A DNA stretch of 64,000 bases, from contig JAKSIU010000002.1 in assembly GCA_024398615.1 (NCBI GenBank), positions 74,036 through 138,035 on the forward strand, written 5' to 3'. Both the position numbers and the translations under genes were made by a program. This document shows, piece after piece, positions 32,831 through 40,930 of this stretch. The notes beneath the pieces are model-generated. The model was not told the DNA's origin. It ran no database searches and saw only the letters and a list, made by a program, of their open reading frames with translations. The number at the start of each line of letters is the position of its first letter. The first letter of the stretch is position 1. The stretch comes from Bacteroidaceae bacterium. Lineage in GTDB: Bacteria > Bacteroidota > Bacteroidia > Bacteroidales > Bacteroidaceae.

Positions 32831-35182
32831 TCAATCGTAGAATACCCAGCTCAATCCGAACTTGAAAGTACCTGGATTGGCTGGGTATCCTGGTACTATG
32901 AAGGAGTCGCGCAAATTCATGAGACCATCATTGAAATGATAGTACATGACGTAGAATCGGACTCCGCGAAGACTGCAGTTGACATAGCCGGTAAGCAGGG
33001 GGTAACCGCCGACCTGCTGCAGGCAGTCCGGATTCTGCAGATGATACATGCCGACAGCCGGACAATACCCCGGTGCGTCATATCGGGTGAAATATGTGGC
33101 ATTGGCACCGATTTCCATGTTCAGACGTTTGGCGTAGATGAATTTTAGATACATGTCGGCAAACACGTTCAGTTCCGGCAAGGGAAGAATGCGTTCGTCC
33201 GATGAATGCTGCCATGCTATGCGGCTGTCTATGTGTAACGGACCAAGTTTCAGTTTCTGGTCAAGGCTGGCACTTAGAACCTGAATGGATTTGTCTTTCT
33301 GATAAGCTCCTATGAGATATTCCGGCTGGGTCACACCGTCAGAGTTCGTATGTGCTCCTCCTGTGTTGTCAAGATAGATATAACCGTCAATGTTGCTCAA
33401 GTCTATGTCAAGTGTTGTTCCCGTCTTTGCAAGATGGGCGGATGCTCCCAAGTGAGTACGTATCTCATTCTTGAAACTGCAGTCCCACCATGCAAATGTG
33501 GAATGATATTTCTCCATGAAGAAAGCAGGGTGCAGACTTGACAGGTCTGCGCTGACTGACAGGGATGCAATGTCATGGAACAGACTGTCTGCCAGCCTTA
33601 CCTGGCCATGAATATCCAGATCTCCGAAATGTGCTCCGGCAATGGTGGCCTCGGCCAGTCCCTTGAATGTGAGATTGTCGCCCTTCGCCTTTTCCAGAAC
33701 AGCTCCTGCTGTCAGGTCCTGTACGTTATAACGGTGCGTGTATTCAAGATAATCGTCTTCTTCCTTCGCATCGGGCATTTCAAACGATTTGTATTCATGC
33801 CTGAGAAAACCAGTCAGTCCGGCAATGGCCCATTTCGTGGAGCCTTCAAGAAGTGACACGGAGAGTGTGTTGGTCACATAAAAGTTCGAGAACAGGTCAA
33901 TGGAATCGTCATACAGGTACTGTTCCGGATAGAAGCCATCCGGCTGGGCATAACTGATATAACGTCTGCCAAGCTTGCCTACTTCAGCGCTGTGGGCCAG
34001 ATGTCCTATGTTCACTGTGTCATGATCTGTTACGGTTATGATCTCATTTTCAGCAATAAGCTCCTCGGTTTTGAAAATGGAATCTGTCATCATCAGATCG
34101 GACACCAACGGAATTGTTTCAGTCGAGTCCGCTGATATGGAGTCTTCAGTAGCGGAACTGAATGTTACGGCATCGGCCAGCACGGCGCCAAATACGGTAA
34201 TTGAATCTGAACTGACGGAATCAGGCTGGACATTAATGCTGTCCTGTGCCGGTATGTTTTCCGGTTTTGGGGTGGCCGGTACTGAAACTTCTCTAACTGT
34301 TGCCCTGACTCTGTTGATTGGAACCGACTGGTTGAACAGAATCTGTTTGTGTGTGATATTGTTCCAGTTTTCGTAGAGACGGAAGGGTATGTCTTCGGGG
34401 GAATAGGACTTCCGTCCCTCGGCCATTGCTTCAGGATTGGTAATATATCTGGGGTCCTGTATGCCTCCGTTCTCGGCAATCTTCATGTTGTCGCTGTTCC
34501 CTGACAGATGCATGCTGTATCTGTCTCCGCGATAGTATGCATACACTCTGGCGTCAAAGAACGATGTGGACTCATTGCTGTACCGGCCCCTGCCGACCAG
34601 ATAGTCCATGTCGAATCCGATACCGAATCTTTTGTTGAAATTGGCTGCAAAATAACCTTTGATGTGTTCTTCACCGGTACGCTTGTCTCCACCCTTGTAG
34701 TAATCGACGTTCATATGCGGTGTCTTCGTGTCCGTGAACCGGAAATCCATGGGCTTCTTTATCCAGGAGTCATACGGAGAATCAAACATGAAGTCATTCA
34801 GATAGCCGCGTTCGGAAAACAGACGTGACAGGCGTGGAGATCCCATGTTGCCAAGACTGCTGTAACTGCTCCACATGCCCTCGGTCAGATGGACGGAGTG
34901 GAAGGAGTGGTGAAGGGTATCCGGTTGTATCTCGGTCGGCAGACCGCTGTATGGGGCAATGGTCCACTGCCAGTATTCCGTGGAAACGCTACGCTCTACA
35001 ACTGTGGAGTCCTTGTCAGGACCGGAATCCATGAATCCGTCCATCTGTTCTCCCGAAAAACCATCCTGATTCTGAGACAGTGTGGATTGGGCGTATATGC
35101 CGGTGGAAACAGATAAGGCTGTAGCCAAAGCAATCAATGACCTGACAGAAGAAAAATGCATTCCTGAAATGAACTTCATCAT
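32831..35182 (-). CDS. Putative outer-membrane porin (Porin_10-like)
   Basis: A 783-residue exported protein. Starts at 35182, 35179 or 35161 are possible; all precede the signal peptide (SSVRSLIALATALSVSTGIYAQ). The first overlaps the stop of the J-like gene by one base (TAATG), which favours coupling. The mature protein carries the conserved N-terminal segment of Bacteroidetes putative porins (STEYWQWTIAPYSGLPTEIQ, MGSPRLSRLFSERG). Many amphipathic strands follow, and it ends GLSWVFYD. A Ser/Asp/Thr-rich insertion at about 300-410 (with TVFGAVLADAVTFSSATEDSI) is unlike a barrel strand and may be a surface or periplasmic loop. It is last in a three-gene operon with the J-like and DUF4468 genes. 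Confidence 0.8.
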   Translation of the reverse strand: MMKFISGMHFSSVRSLIALATALSVSTGIYAQSTLSQNQDGFSGEQMDGFMDSGPDKDSTVVERSVSTEYWQWTIAPYSGLPTEIQPDTLHHSFHSVHLTEGMWSSYSSLGNMGSPRLSRLFSERGYLNDFMFDSPYDSWIKKPMDFRFTDTKTPHMNVDYYKGGDKRTGEEHIKGYFAANFNKRFGIGFDMDYLVGRGRYSNESTSFFDARVYAYYRGDRYSMHLSGNSDNMKIAENGGIQDPRYITNPEAMAEGRKSYSPEDIPFRLYENWNNITHKQILFNQSVPINRVRATVREVSVPATPKPENIPAQDSINVQPDSVSSDSITVFGAVLADAVTFSSATEDSISADSTETIPLVSDLMMTDSIFKTEELIAENEIITVTDHDTVNIGHLAHSAEVGKLGRRYISYAQPDGFYPEQYLYDDSIDLFSNFYVTNTLSVSLLEGSTKWAIAGLTGFLRHEYKSFEMPDAKEEDDYLEYTHRYNVQDLTAGAVLEKAKGDNLTFKGLAEATIAGAHFGDLDIHGQVRLADSLFHDIASLSVSADLSSLHPAFFMEKYHSTFAWWDCSFKNEIRTHLGASAHLAKTGTTLDIDLSNIDGYIYLDNTGGAHTNSDGVTQPEYLIGAYQKDKSIQVLSASLDQKLKLGPLHIDSRIAWQHSSDERILPLPELNVFADMYLKFIYAKRLNMEIGANATYFTRYDAPGYCPAVGMYHLQNPDCLQQVGGYPLLTGYVNCSLRGVRFYVMYYHFNDGLMNLRDSFIVPGYPANPGTFKFGLSWVFYD

Positions 35183-35589
35183 TAGAATAGTCTCAGAATA
35201 TATTCTGTCAGTTTGATGACAATCGAAATTCCACAGGCCCAATAGAACGGAGCAGTTCCGGCTCCGCACCATTGCAGGATGAAAAGCACGGTGGTGACAG
35301 CTGCACATGCCAGAAACAGCGTATTCAGGGCGTATCTCACTTTCTCGATCTTTCCACTGTTGGAATGGGTCCTGCGCTTTGCTGTCTTCCGGGTGGTCTT
35401 GCCTGTAATGTCATATACGGCCCTACTGTCCATGTTTCCAAGAATCCGGTAGGCGCGCTCCACATTCTCCCTTTCAGGCGTTCCTTCTGCGTAGAGTTCC
35501 GACAGTCTGGAATAAGCGTCTCTGATTTCCTGATCAGAGCAACTGTCATTCAGACCCAGAATACTGTACAAATCCTTGTCTTTGGCCAT
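35182..35589 (-). CDS. Degenerate J-domain membrane protein
   Basis: A 135-residue protein. Residues 5-60 follow the DnaJ J-domain pattern (DLYSILGLNDSCSDQEIRDAY for helices I-II, VERAYRILGNMDSRAVYD for helices III-IV). The loop that should carry HPD reads YAEGTPERENV, so the residues that trigger DnaK ATPase are missing. A basic linker (TTRKTAKRRTH) leads to two hydrophobic helices (residues about 85-130). It is probably an inner-membrane protein that uses the J fold for binding rather than for Hsp70 stimulation; that is inference. It sits between the DUF4468 and porin genes, overlapping the latter, which suggests a role in handling that outer-membrane protein. Confidence 0.78.
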   Translation of the reverse strand: MAKDKDLYSILGLNDSCSDQEIRDAYSRLSELYAEGTPERENVERAYRILGNMDSRAVYDITGKTTRKTAKRRTHSNSGKIEKVRYALNTLFLACAAVTTVLFILQWCGAGTAPFYWACGISIVIKLTEYILRLF

Positions 35590-35607
35590 TTGTAGGTCTC
35601 AAGTGCG

Positions 35608-36195
35608 TTATCTGCTGCCCGCAACAGTCTGGCTGATACTGTCGAACAAGCTGTCTTTCAGGTCTATTGTCTTGATGCGGAACTTGCCTGTGCGCTTCAG
35701 GAACCTGGTCTTCTTTGCGTTGAAGGCCTCTTCGTCGGTAATCCACTCCTCTGCGTTCAACAGCTGGCCGCCACCTTCGCGTCCTTCCTCGTAGCGGTAT
35801 TTGATGTCGGTCATCGTGGCAGTTACGCTATTGTCTCCTACTGCTACGGAGAAGTTGTATTCAATGCGCGATTCGTCAGCGACAAGTCCGGTTCTCTTGA
35901 ATGTGATGGTCTGGTCAGCATGGAAAACGAAACGTCTTGACTGGGCGTTCTCTGTCAGAACGCGCCCGGCCTGAACGAACGGTTGGGCGAAACGTCCTTT
36001 TGCCCAGTTGAGCATGAGTTCATAACACTGGTCCTGTGTCATTCCTGAAGGAATAGGGAAGGACTGCTGGAAATACACTTTGCCGTTCTCGTTGGTAACA
36101 ATTGCACCTACGCCGTACTTTGGATCTATGTCTCCCTTTGCCCAAACTGACAATGAGACAATCCCTAACAGAACTGATAAAAGATACTTCTTCAT
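35608..36195 (-). CDS. DUF4468 (TBP-like fold) secreted protein
   Basis: A 195-residue exported protein (signal MKKYLLSVLLGIVSLSVWA). The mature domain matches the DUF4468 pattern common in Bacteroidetes: VYFQQSFPIPSGMTQDQCYELMLNWAK in outline, then FKRTGLVADESRIEYNFSV and VTATMTDIKYRYE. Many copies exist per genome in this group, and their function is unknown. A GTG codon at 36204 is in frame but coincides with a TATTTTTG promoter box, so ATG 36195 is used; the leader would then be only a few bases. It is the first gene of the J-like/porin operon. Confidence 0.85.
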   Translation of the reverse strand: MKKYLLSVLLGIVSLSVWAKGDIDPKYGVGAIVTNENGKVYFQQSFPIPSGMTQDQCYELMLNWAKGRFAQPFVQAGRVLTENAQSRRFVFHADQTITFKRTGLVADESRIEYNFSVAVGDNSVTATMTDIKYRYEEGREGGGQLLNAEEWITDEEAFNAKKTRFLKRTGKFRIKTIDLKDSLFDSISQTVAGSR

Positions 36196-36203
36196 ATTGT
36201 CCA

Positions 36204-36211
36204 CAAAAATA
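36204..36211 (-). promoter_or_regulatory. Putative -7 box (TATTTTTG) beside the DUF4468 start
   Basis: The minus strand reads TATTTTTG and ends eight bases before the ATG at 36195. It would give a leader of roughly five bases. No -33 TTTG is visible. Confidence 0.5.
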
Positions 36212-36326
36212 GTTCATTTTTTGTATTCATGATGGAATTGACTCGCGCTTTTTGCGGTCAAAATAGGATTCTGCTCCTGATAATTGTTGAATTATAAGCA
36301 AATAAAAGAAAAAAAATAATCTAATG

Positions 36327-36357
36327 TTTGCTGATTGTTAAAATAGTGTTACTTTTG
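36327..36357 (+). promoter_or_regulatory. Consensus Bacteroidetes promoter of the histone-like gene
   Basis: TTTG at 36327-36330 and TACTTTTG at 36350-36357 are separated by 19 bases, a full match to the -33 TTTG / -7 TAnnTTTG consensus. It suggests strong expression, with a leader of about 38 bases. The 110 bases between the divergent DUF4468 promoter and this one are AT-rich and show nothing else definite. Confidence 0.8.
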
Positions 36358-36398
36358 CCGTCAGCGTAAATTCATTAATCATTTAACAATAACAAATT

Positions 36399-36572
36399 AT
36401 GGAGACAATTCTGAAACAGGTTGCTGAGCTCTATGCAGATTTTGCAAAGGATGCTAACTCACAGATTGAAAAGGGCAACAAGGCTGCCGGAACCCGTGCT
36501 CGCAAGGCTTCTCTGGAAATCGAAAAGCTTATGAAGGACTTCCGCAAGGCTTCACTCGCTGCTGCAAAGTAA
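36399..36572 (+). CDS. Histone H1-like small basic protein
   Basis: A 57-residue Lys/Ala-rich protein beginning METILKQVAELYADFAKD, with a central GNKAAGTRARKASLEIEK and ending FRKASLAAAK. It matches the small Hc1/histone-H1-like proteins found throughout Bacteroidetes, where they are thought to bind DNA as nucleoid-associated proteins. The gene has a full-consensus promoter and its own strong terminator, the signature of a highly expressed monocistronic transcript. The start ATG is the only one in frame near the promoter. The DNA-binding role is from family knowledge and not demonstrated for this group. Confidence 0.88.
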   Translation: METILKQVAELYADFAKDANSQIEKGNKAAGTRARKASLEIEKLMKDFRKASLAAAK

Positions 36573-36593
36573 TTCTTCAAGGACAGATCTGAC

Positions 36594-36637
36594 AATGAGG
36601 CGTGCCGGATATGATGCGGCATTCCTCATTTTTTTTG
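36594..36637 (+). terminator. Terminator after the histone-like gene
   Basis: AATGAGG (36594-36600) pairs with CCTCATT (36624-36630), and the stem continues past one mismatch with GTGCCG/CGGCAT. It is followed by eight T residues in all. Confidence 0.88.
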
Positions 36638-36652
36638 CACGTGTTTTAAATG

Positions 36653-36686
36653 AAAAGCCCCATACAGAGTAGTTCTGTACGGGGCT
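36653..36686 (-). terminator. Terminator of the glycine-rich protein gene
   Basis: On the minus strand AGCCCCGTACAGA (36686-36674) pairs with TCTGTATGGGGCT (36668-36656), 13 positions with one G-U, a five-base loop and a TTTT tail. It lies 23 bases past the stop codon. Confidence 0.85.
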
Positions 36687-36708
36687 ATATAAATGTTGAT
36701 CGGCTGGA

Positions 36709-37566
36709 TCAGAACATCATGCCGCCGCCCATGCCGCCGCCGAAGCCGCCCATGCCGCCGCCGAAGCCACCGAAATCGCCGCCGCCGAAGCCACCCATGC
36801 CGCCGCCGAAGCCGCCGAAGTTAGGCTGTTCAACCTTGCAGCCTTCGGGAAGCTGGAACAGTGATTCTGATATATTGGGGTTCTGCTCGAACTTGACAGC
36901 TGTCTGGGTTACCGGGGTCGTGTTCCATTCGCTGAGTGTTTCAGTTGAGAGGACAATGCCTTCATATACGCAAAGGGTGGTTGTGGTTGTCATACCCATC
37001 TGGTTGACAGGTGACATTGTGTATTTCTTGCAGGTTACACCGGCTACAGTCTCTTCGCCGAGTTCCTTGATCTTGTTGCGACGGATGGTCTTCTTGTCAA
37101 GGTTTCTCCAGTCAATCTGGCCGAGTGTGCCTACTGAAGCACCGCCCATGCCGCCGAATCCCATTCCCATACCGCCGAAACGTCCGCCACGGCCTCCGAA
37201 AATAGGCATTGCCGTTGCAGTGTTCTTGGCTTCATTGATGGTGTAGGTGGTGTCGCCAATGGCAACTGTACGGGTAATACGGTCACCGCTCTTGGTTACA
37301 GTAGCAGTCTTGCGGCCATAGTCGTCAAAATAAATCATCTCAACCATGTCGTTGGGGTTGAAATTCATGAAATCCTCCATGCCTTCGGGAACTGTCATTC
37401 CTTCTCTCATACCTGCGAATTCGCTGAAATCAGGCATTTCCATGTCTGATGAGATGGTGATGATACCGGACTTGATTCCGAACTGTGGTTCGCTCTTTTC
37501 CTTCTTGGCGTTAGCTGAAACGCATACTGCAGCAAGCATCATGGCTGCGAGAACATACTTCTTCAT
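36709..37566 (-). CDS. Secreted protein with Gly/Met/Phe-rich C-terminal repeats
   Basis: A 285-residue exported protein (signal MKKYVLAAMMLAAVCVSANA). A beta-rich domain follows (FGIKSGIITISSDMEMPDF, VEMIYFDDYGRKTATVTKSGD, ETVAGVTCKKYTMSP, SEWNTTPVTQTAVKFEQNP), in layout like the GLPGLI/DUF-type lipid-binding-like domains of Bacteroidetes. A first Gly-rich insert (GGRGGRFGGMGMGFGG) lies near residue 147. The last 36 residues are an almost pure Gly/Phe/Met repeat ending GGGMMF. The function is unknown; the tail resembles glycine-loop sequences that self-associate. The in-frame extension to 37608 lacks support. A terminator follows, so the gene is a single unit. Confidence 0.78.
   Translation of the reverse strand: MKKYVLAAMMLAAVCVSANAKKEKSEPQFGIKSGIITISSDMEMPDFSEFAGMREGMTVPEGMEDFMNFNPNDMVEMIYFDDYGRKTATVTKSGDRITRTVAIGDTTYTINEAKNTATAMPIFGGRGGRFGGMGMGFGGMGGASVGTLGQIDWRNLDKKTIRRNKIKELGEETVAGVTCKKYTMSPVNQMGMTTTTTLCVYEGIVLSTETLSEWNTTPVTQTAVKFEQNPNISESLFQLPEGCKVEQPNFGGFGGGMGGFGGGDFGGFGGGMGGFGGGMGGGMMF
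36712..36822 (-). repeat. Coding GGFGGGM repeats
   Basis: The C-terminal codons encode tandem units of the type GGFGGGMG and GGDFGGFG. The DNA is a near-repeat of GCCGCCGAAGCCGCC on the plus strand, so replication slippage can change the number of units. Confidence 0.85.
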
Positions 37567-37673
37567 TCTTTTATTTGGTTTGATTGTACATTTTCCATTA
37601 TCGGACACATTATATATAAATCGTTTTCCGGAATGTTAAACGGTCCGCCTGTTGAAAACTAATTATTGAAATA

Positions 37674-37706
37674 ATTTGCCGGAAAGAGTACGATTGCCTA
37701 CCTTTG
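37674..37706 (+). promoter_or_regulatory. Consensus Bacteroidetes promoter
   Basis: TTTG at 37674-37677 and TACCTTTG at 37699-37706 are 21 bases apart, matching the -33/-7 consensus. The leader to the ATG at 37734 is about 24 bases. It probably drives the run of genes from 37734 onwards. Confidence 0.78.
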
Positions 37707-37733
37707 GTAAACAAACAATAAACATTCGGAATT

Positions 37734-38006
37734 ATGGCAAGTCGCAGAAAATTGAAGAGAGATGTAGGTTATGTGATTGGTGATCTTTTTACGGAGTGCC
37801 TTATTACAAAGGAATTCGTGCCGGGTGCAGACAAGGCTGCAGCAGACGATCTGATGGTGGATCTGCTCAAGATGGACAACGAATTCATTACGCGTATCAG
37901 CCATACCCAGCCGGGTGAGGCAAAGCAGTACTATCGTGCATACTATAAGGATTTCAACGCTGCTCTGCAGAATATTGCGAACAAGTTGAACTCTCTCAAG
38001 AAGTAA
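37734..38006 (+). CDS. Small conserved Bacteroidales protein, function unknown
   Basis: A 90-residue soluble protein with a basic start (MASRRKLKRDVGYVIGDLF) and a mostly helical remainder (DDLMVDLLKMDNEFITRIS, then YRAYYKDFNAALQNIANKL). It resembles short proteins conserved across Bacteroidales that lack a characterised member. It has no signal peptide or membrane helix, so it is cytosolic. A full-consensus promoter precedes it, and the amidase-like gene begins 21 bases after it, so it is likely the first gene of a longer transcript. Confidence 0.8.
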   Translation: MASRRKLKRDVGYVIGDLFTECLITKEFVPGADKAAADDLMVDLLKMDNEFITRISHTQPGEAKQYYRAYYKDFNAALQNIANKLNSLKK

Positions 38007-38027
38007 CTTTCCTAAAGGAATAGAAGA

Positions 38028-40928
38028 ATGCTGCATTGTGGCAGGACCCTGGTGGCGGTGCTTGCCGCCATGCTTGTTGTTCCCATACCTGACGCATCTG
38101 CCCAGAAGGCAGGGAGCGTGGGGATCAAGACGCTGGTCCAGCAGCATTTCGATTCATTGCAGACTGACGTCGACCTTGGAAAACTGACAGTGCGCAGTGT
38201 GAGTGTCAGTGAGAAAGGCCGACGTCTTGACGTTGAGTTGAGCCCCACTTTCAGCTATCTCCGTTTCAGACGTGAGTTGGCTGATTCAATTTATTCAGGC
38301 CTGCTGCGGGACCTTCCAGACAAATACTCAGGATATAAGGTCATAATCAGGACGAATGGATATGACATGGAAGAGCAGATACCGCTCTGGTCATATCCGA
38401 CGGCTGAAGATGACGGATATCGCATTGTCTTTGATGAGAGGCCTCAGATACCGGCCTGGAAAAGGAATGACAGCCGTCCGGCTGTTCCTGAACGGCGGGC
38501 CGGACTCGAAGGCGTTCCGCTGGCAGTCACTCCAAGCCACGGGCTATATTATGACCGTGGAGACACGCTTTGGGAACTGCAGCGCCCCCCGCTTTACTGC
38601 TCGCGTGAGGATCTTCTTACGCAGTCTATTGCCTATCCCTATCTTATTCCTATGCTGGAGAACGCCGGAGCAGTGGTGCTTTGCGGGCGTGAACGTGACT
38701 GGCAGGAGAACAGGGTGACAGTCGGCGTATCCGAAAGGGGTAACTATAGGGAAACAGGAAAATGGACAGACCTGAAGGCTGGCGGATACAGTTCAGACAG
38801 CGTGCGGATCATGCCTGACAGCGTTGGCCTGACCACCAGGGTGGCGCTGGCCGGACCGGGTACTGCAAGTGCCACGGCCATGTGGGTCCCTGATATACCG
38901 GAGTCCGGCGAATATGCGGTGTATGTGACTTACCGTTCTGATTCGACCCGTGTAACCGATGCCAGATACGTGGTGTATCATTCGGGAGGGACGACTGTGT
39001 TCCGTGTGAACCAGAGGATTGGTGGTGGAACCTGGCTCTATCTGGGTACTTTCCAGTTCGATGAGGGGAGAGGACCACAGGGCATGGTCTCGCTTGACAA
39101 CAGTTCTGCAATGGAGGGAACTGTAAGTGCCGATGCCGTGCGTTTCGGAGGCGGTACGTTTACAGAGACCCGTGAAGGTCTGACTGTAACGGCTCCGGCA
39201 TTCATGTTCGGAACCAGATATTACGGACGTTATGCAGGAGCTCCTGACAGTGTCACCTGGTATTATCAGGGGCAGGATGACTATCGGGAGGATATCTGGG
39301 CCCGTCCGCTTATGGCCAACTGGGTCGCGGGGACATCGGTCTATAATGAGAAGAACCATGGACTTGGCGTGCCGTTGGAAATGTATTTTGCCCTGCATAC
39401 AGATGCCGGCTATCACTATGGTGACACATTGTACGGTTCGCTTGGAATATGCACTACCGATTTCAATGATGGCCGCCTGGCCATGAACGAGTCACGGCTC
39501 AGAAGCAGGGATTGGGCCGATATGGCTGTCAGCGAGCTTATCAGGGACTTCAAGGCATCAACCGGAAGGGACTGGGCATGGCGCGGTATCTGGGACAAGA
39601 ACTATTGTGAGAGCCGTGTACCGAACATGCAGTCCATACTGGTCGAACTGCTTTCCCACCAGAATTTCTGGGATATGAAACTGGCTCTGGACCCCAATTT
39701 CCAGTTCATGGCCGCCCGCTCGCTGTATAAGGCATTGCTCAAGGAGAACATATCCATGTATGGCGGCAAGGCGGTGGTGCAGCCGCTTCCTGTCAACCAT
39801 TTCAGCATATCGCGTCAGGGCGACAATCTGCTGCTGCAGTGGAAGGAAACGGTTGACACATTGGAGGCAAGCGCAAAGCCCGAGGGGTATATAGTATATA
39901 CGTCAGTCGATGGAAAAGGCTTTGACAACGGCACTTTCGTCAAGGAAAACTCTATGCGTTTCTATCCTAAGAAAGGCAGTATCTACCGCTTCAAGGTTAC
40001 TGCCTGGAACAAGGGAGGGCAGAGCATGGACAGCGAAATCCTTGCAGCTTCCATCCGGGAAGATTCAAGAAGGACGGCACTTGTGGTGAACGGTTTCCAG
40101 CGTCTGGGACCGCCTGCAACAGTCGAGACAGACACAACCGTAGGTTTCGATATCAAGGCCGATGCCGGTGTCCAGTATCGCCGTTCGCCCATCCTGTGCG
40201 GTGAGCAGGTGGTGTTTGACCGTTCCATGATGGATCTGGACGAGAAGATTCAGACCGGAGCCAGCGACTGCAGTCTGGAAGGGCAGATACTGGCAGGAAA
40301 CAGTTTCGATTACCCGTATGTCCACGGACAGGCGCTGGTTCATGCCGGGTGGTCATTCGTGTCATGCAGCCGTGATGCATTCATGGACAGCCAGGTCGAT
40401 TCCAGACAGTACAATATGGTGGATCTGATTCTTGGCTTCCAGAAGAGTAGCATCACAGACAGCACTTTCCATCGTGATTACTCCTGCTTCCCGGAACGTA
40501 TGCGTCTGGCCTTGGATGCATATCTGACTGCCGGCGGACGGCTGATGGTCAGCGGCAGTTACGTGGCATCGGACCTCAAGGACCCGCAGTCAGAGGAGTT
40601 TGCAAGAGAACAACTGCATTATTCGTTGTCCGATGCTGTGGTACCCGATGACTGTACCGGAATAGACGGACGCCGTACGGCTGCTTTCGGGATCCAGCGT
40701 GTGACCGATTCCCACCGTATGGGAGTGCAGCACCCGGACGTTCTGAAGCTTGAAGGTAGCGGAGACCGCCTGTTTACATACGGAAACGGACGTCTGACTG
40801 CGGCAATCGGTGTCAAATATACTACTTCACGTGTCGTTGTTTTGGGATTTCCCTACGAATGCATATCTTCGGCACGCGAACGTGATCATGTGATGCGTTA
40901 TATTCTGAATTATCTTATAGAAAAATAG
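38028..40928 (+). CDS. Secreted N-acetylmuramoyl-L-alanine amidase-like protein with golvesin-type domain
   Basis: A 966-residue exported protein (signal LVAVLAAMLVVPIPDASAQ). Residues about 285-380 form a golvesin C-terminal-like beta domain (ESGEYAVYVTYRSDSTRVTD, then GGTWLYLGTFQFDEG and SADAVRFGGG). Pieces of an Amidase_3 fold lie on both sides. HTDAG near residue 463 corresponds to the zinc-site His strand, and SILVELLSHQNFWDMKLALD near 540 to the catalytic Glu strand. A fibronectin-like segment (YIVYTSVDGKGF) is near 620, and the last 280 residues form a globular domain of unknown kind. It probably cleaves or binds peptidoglycan in the periplasm. Homologues are often mislabelled xanthan lyase. 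Domain order is inferred by eye. Confidence 0.75.
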   Translation: MLHCGRTLVAVLAAMLVVPIPDASAQKAGSVGIKTLVQQHFDSLQTDVDLGKLTVRSVSVSEKGRRLDVELSPTFSYLRFRRELADSIYSGLLRDLPDKYSGYKVIIRTNGYDMEEQIPLWSYPTAEDDGYRIVFDERPQIPAWKRNDSRPAVPERRAGLEGVPLAVTPSHGLYYDRGDTLWELQRPPLYCSREDLLTQSIAYPYLIPMLENAGAVVLCGRERDWQENRVTVGVSERGNYRETGKWTDLKAGGYSSDSVRIMPDSVGLTTRVALAGPGTASATAMWVPDIPESGEYAVYVTYRSDSTRVTDARYVVYHSGGTTVFRVNQRIGGGTWLYLGTFQFDEGRGPQGMVSLDNSSAMEGTVSADAVRFGGGTFTETREGLTVTAPAFMFGTRYYGRYAGAPDSVTWYYQGQDDYREDIWARPLMANWVAGTSVYNEKNHGLGVPLEMYFALHTDAGYHYGDTLYGSLGICTTDFNDGRLAMNESRLRSRDWADMAVSELIRDFKASTGRDWAWRGIWDKNYCESRVPNMQSILVELLSHQNFWDMKLALDPNFQFMAARSLYKALLKENISMYGGKAVVQPLPVNHFSISRQGDNLLLQWKETVDTLEASAKPEGYIVYTSVDGKGFDNGTFVKENSMRFYPKKGSIYRFKVTAWNKGGQSMDSEILAASIREDSRRTALVVNGFQRLGPPATVETDTTVGFDIKADAGVQYRRSPILCGEQVVFDRSMMDLDEKIQTGASDCSLEGQILAGNSFDYPYVHGQALVHAGWSFVSCSRDAFMDSQVDSRQYNMVDLILGFQKSSITDSTFHRDYSCFPERMRLALDAYLTAGGRLMVSGSYVASDLKDPQSEEFAREQLHYSLSDAVVPDDCTGIDGRRTAAFGIQRVTDSHRMGVQHPDVLKLEGSGDRLFTYGNGRLTAAIGVKYTTSRVVVLGFPYECISSARERDHVMRYILNYLIEK

Positions 40929-40930
40929 TC

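Noticed and set aside
32808-32831. ATCTGGTT/AACCGGAT hairpin between the FadL-like and porin genes
   Set aside because: Only eight pairs including one G-U and no T run on either strand, so it is too weak to call as a terminator.
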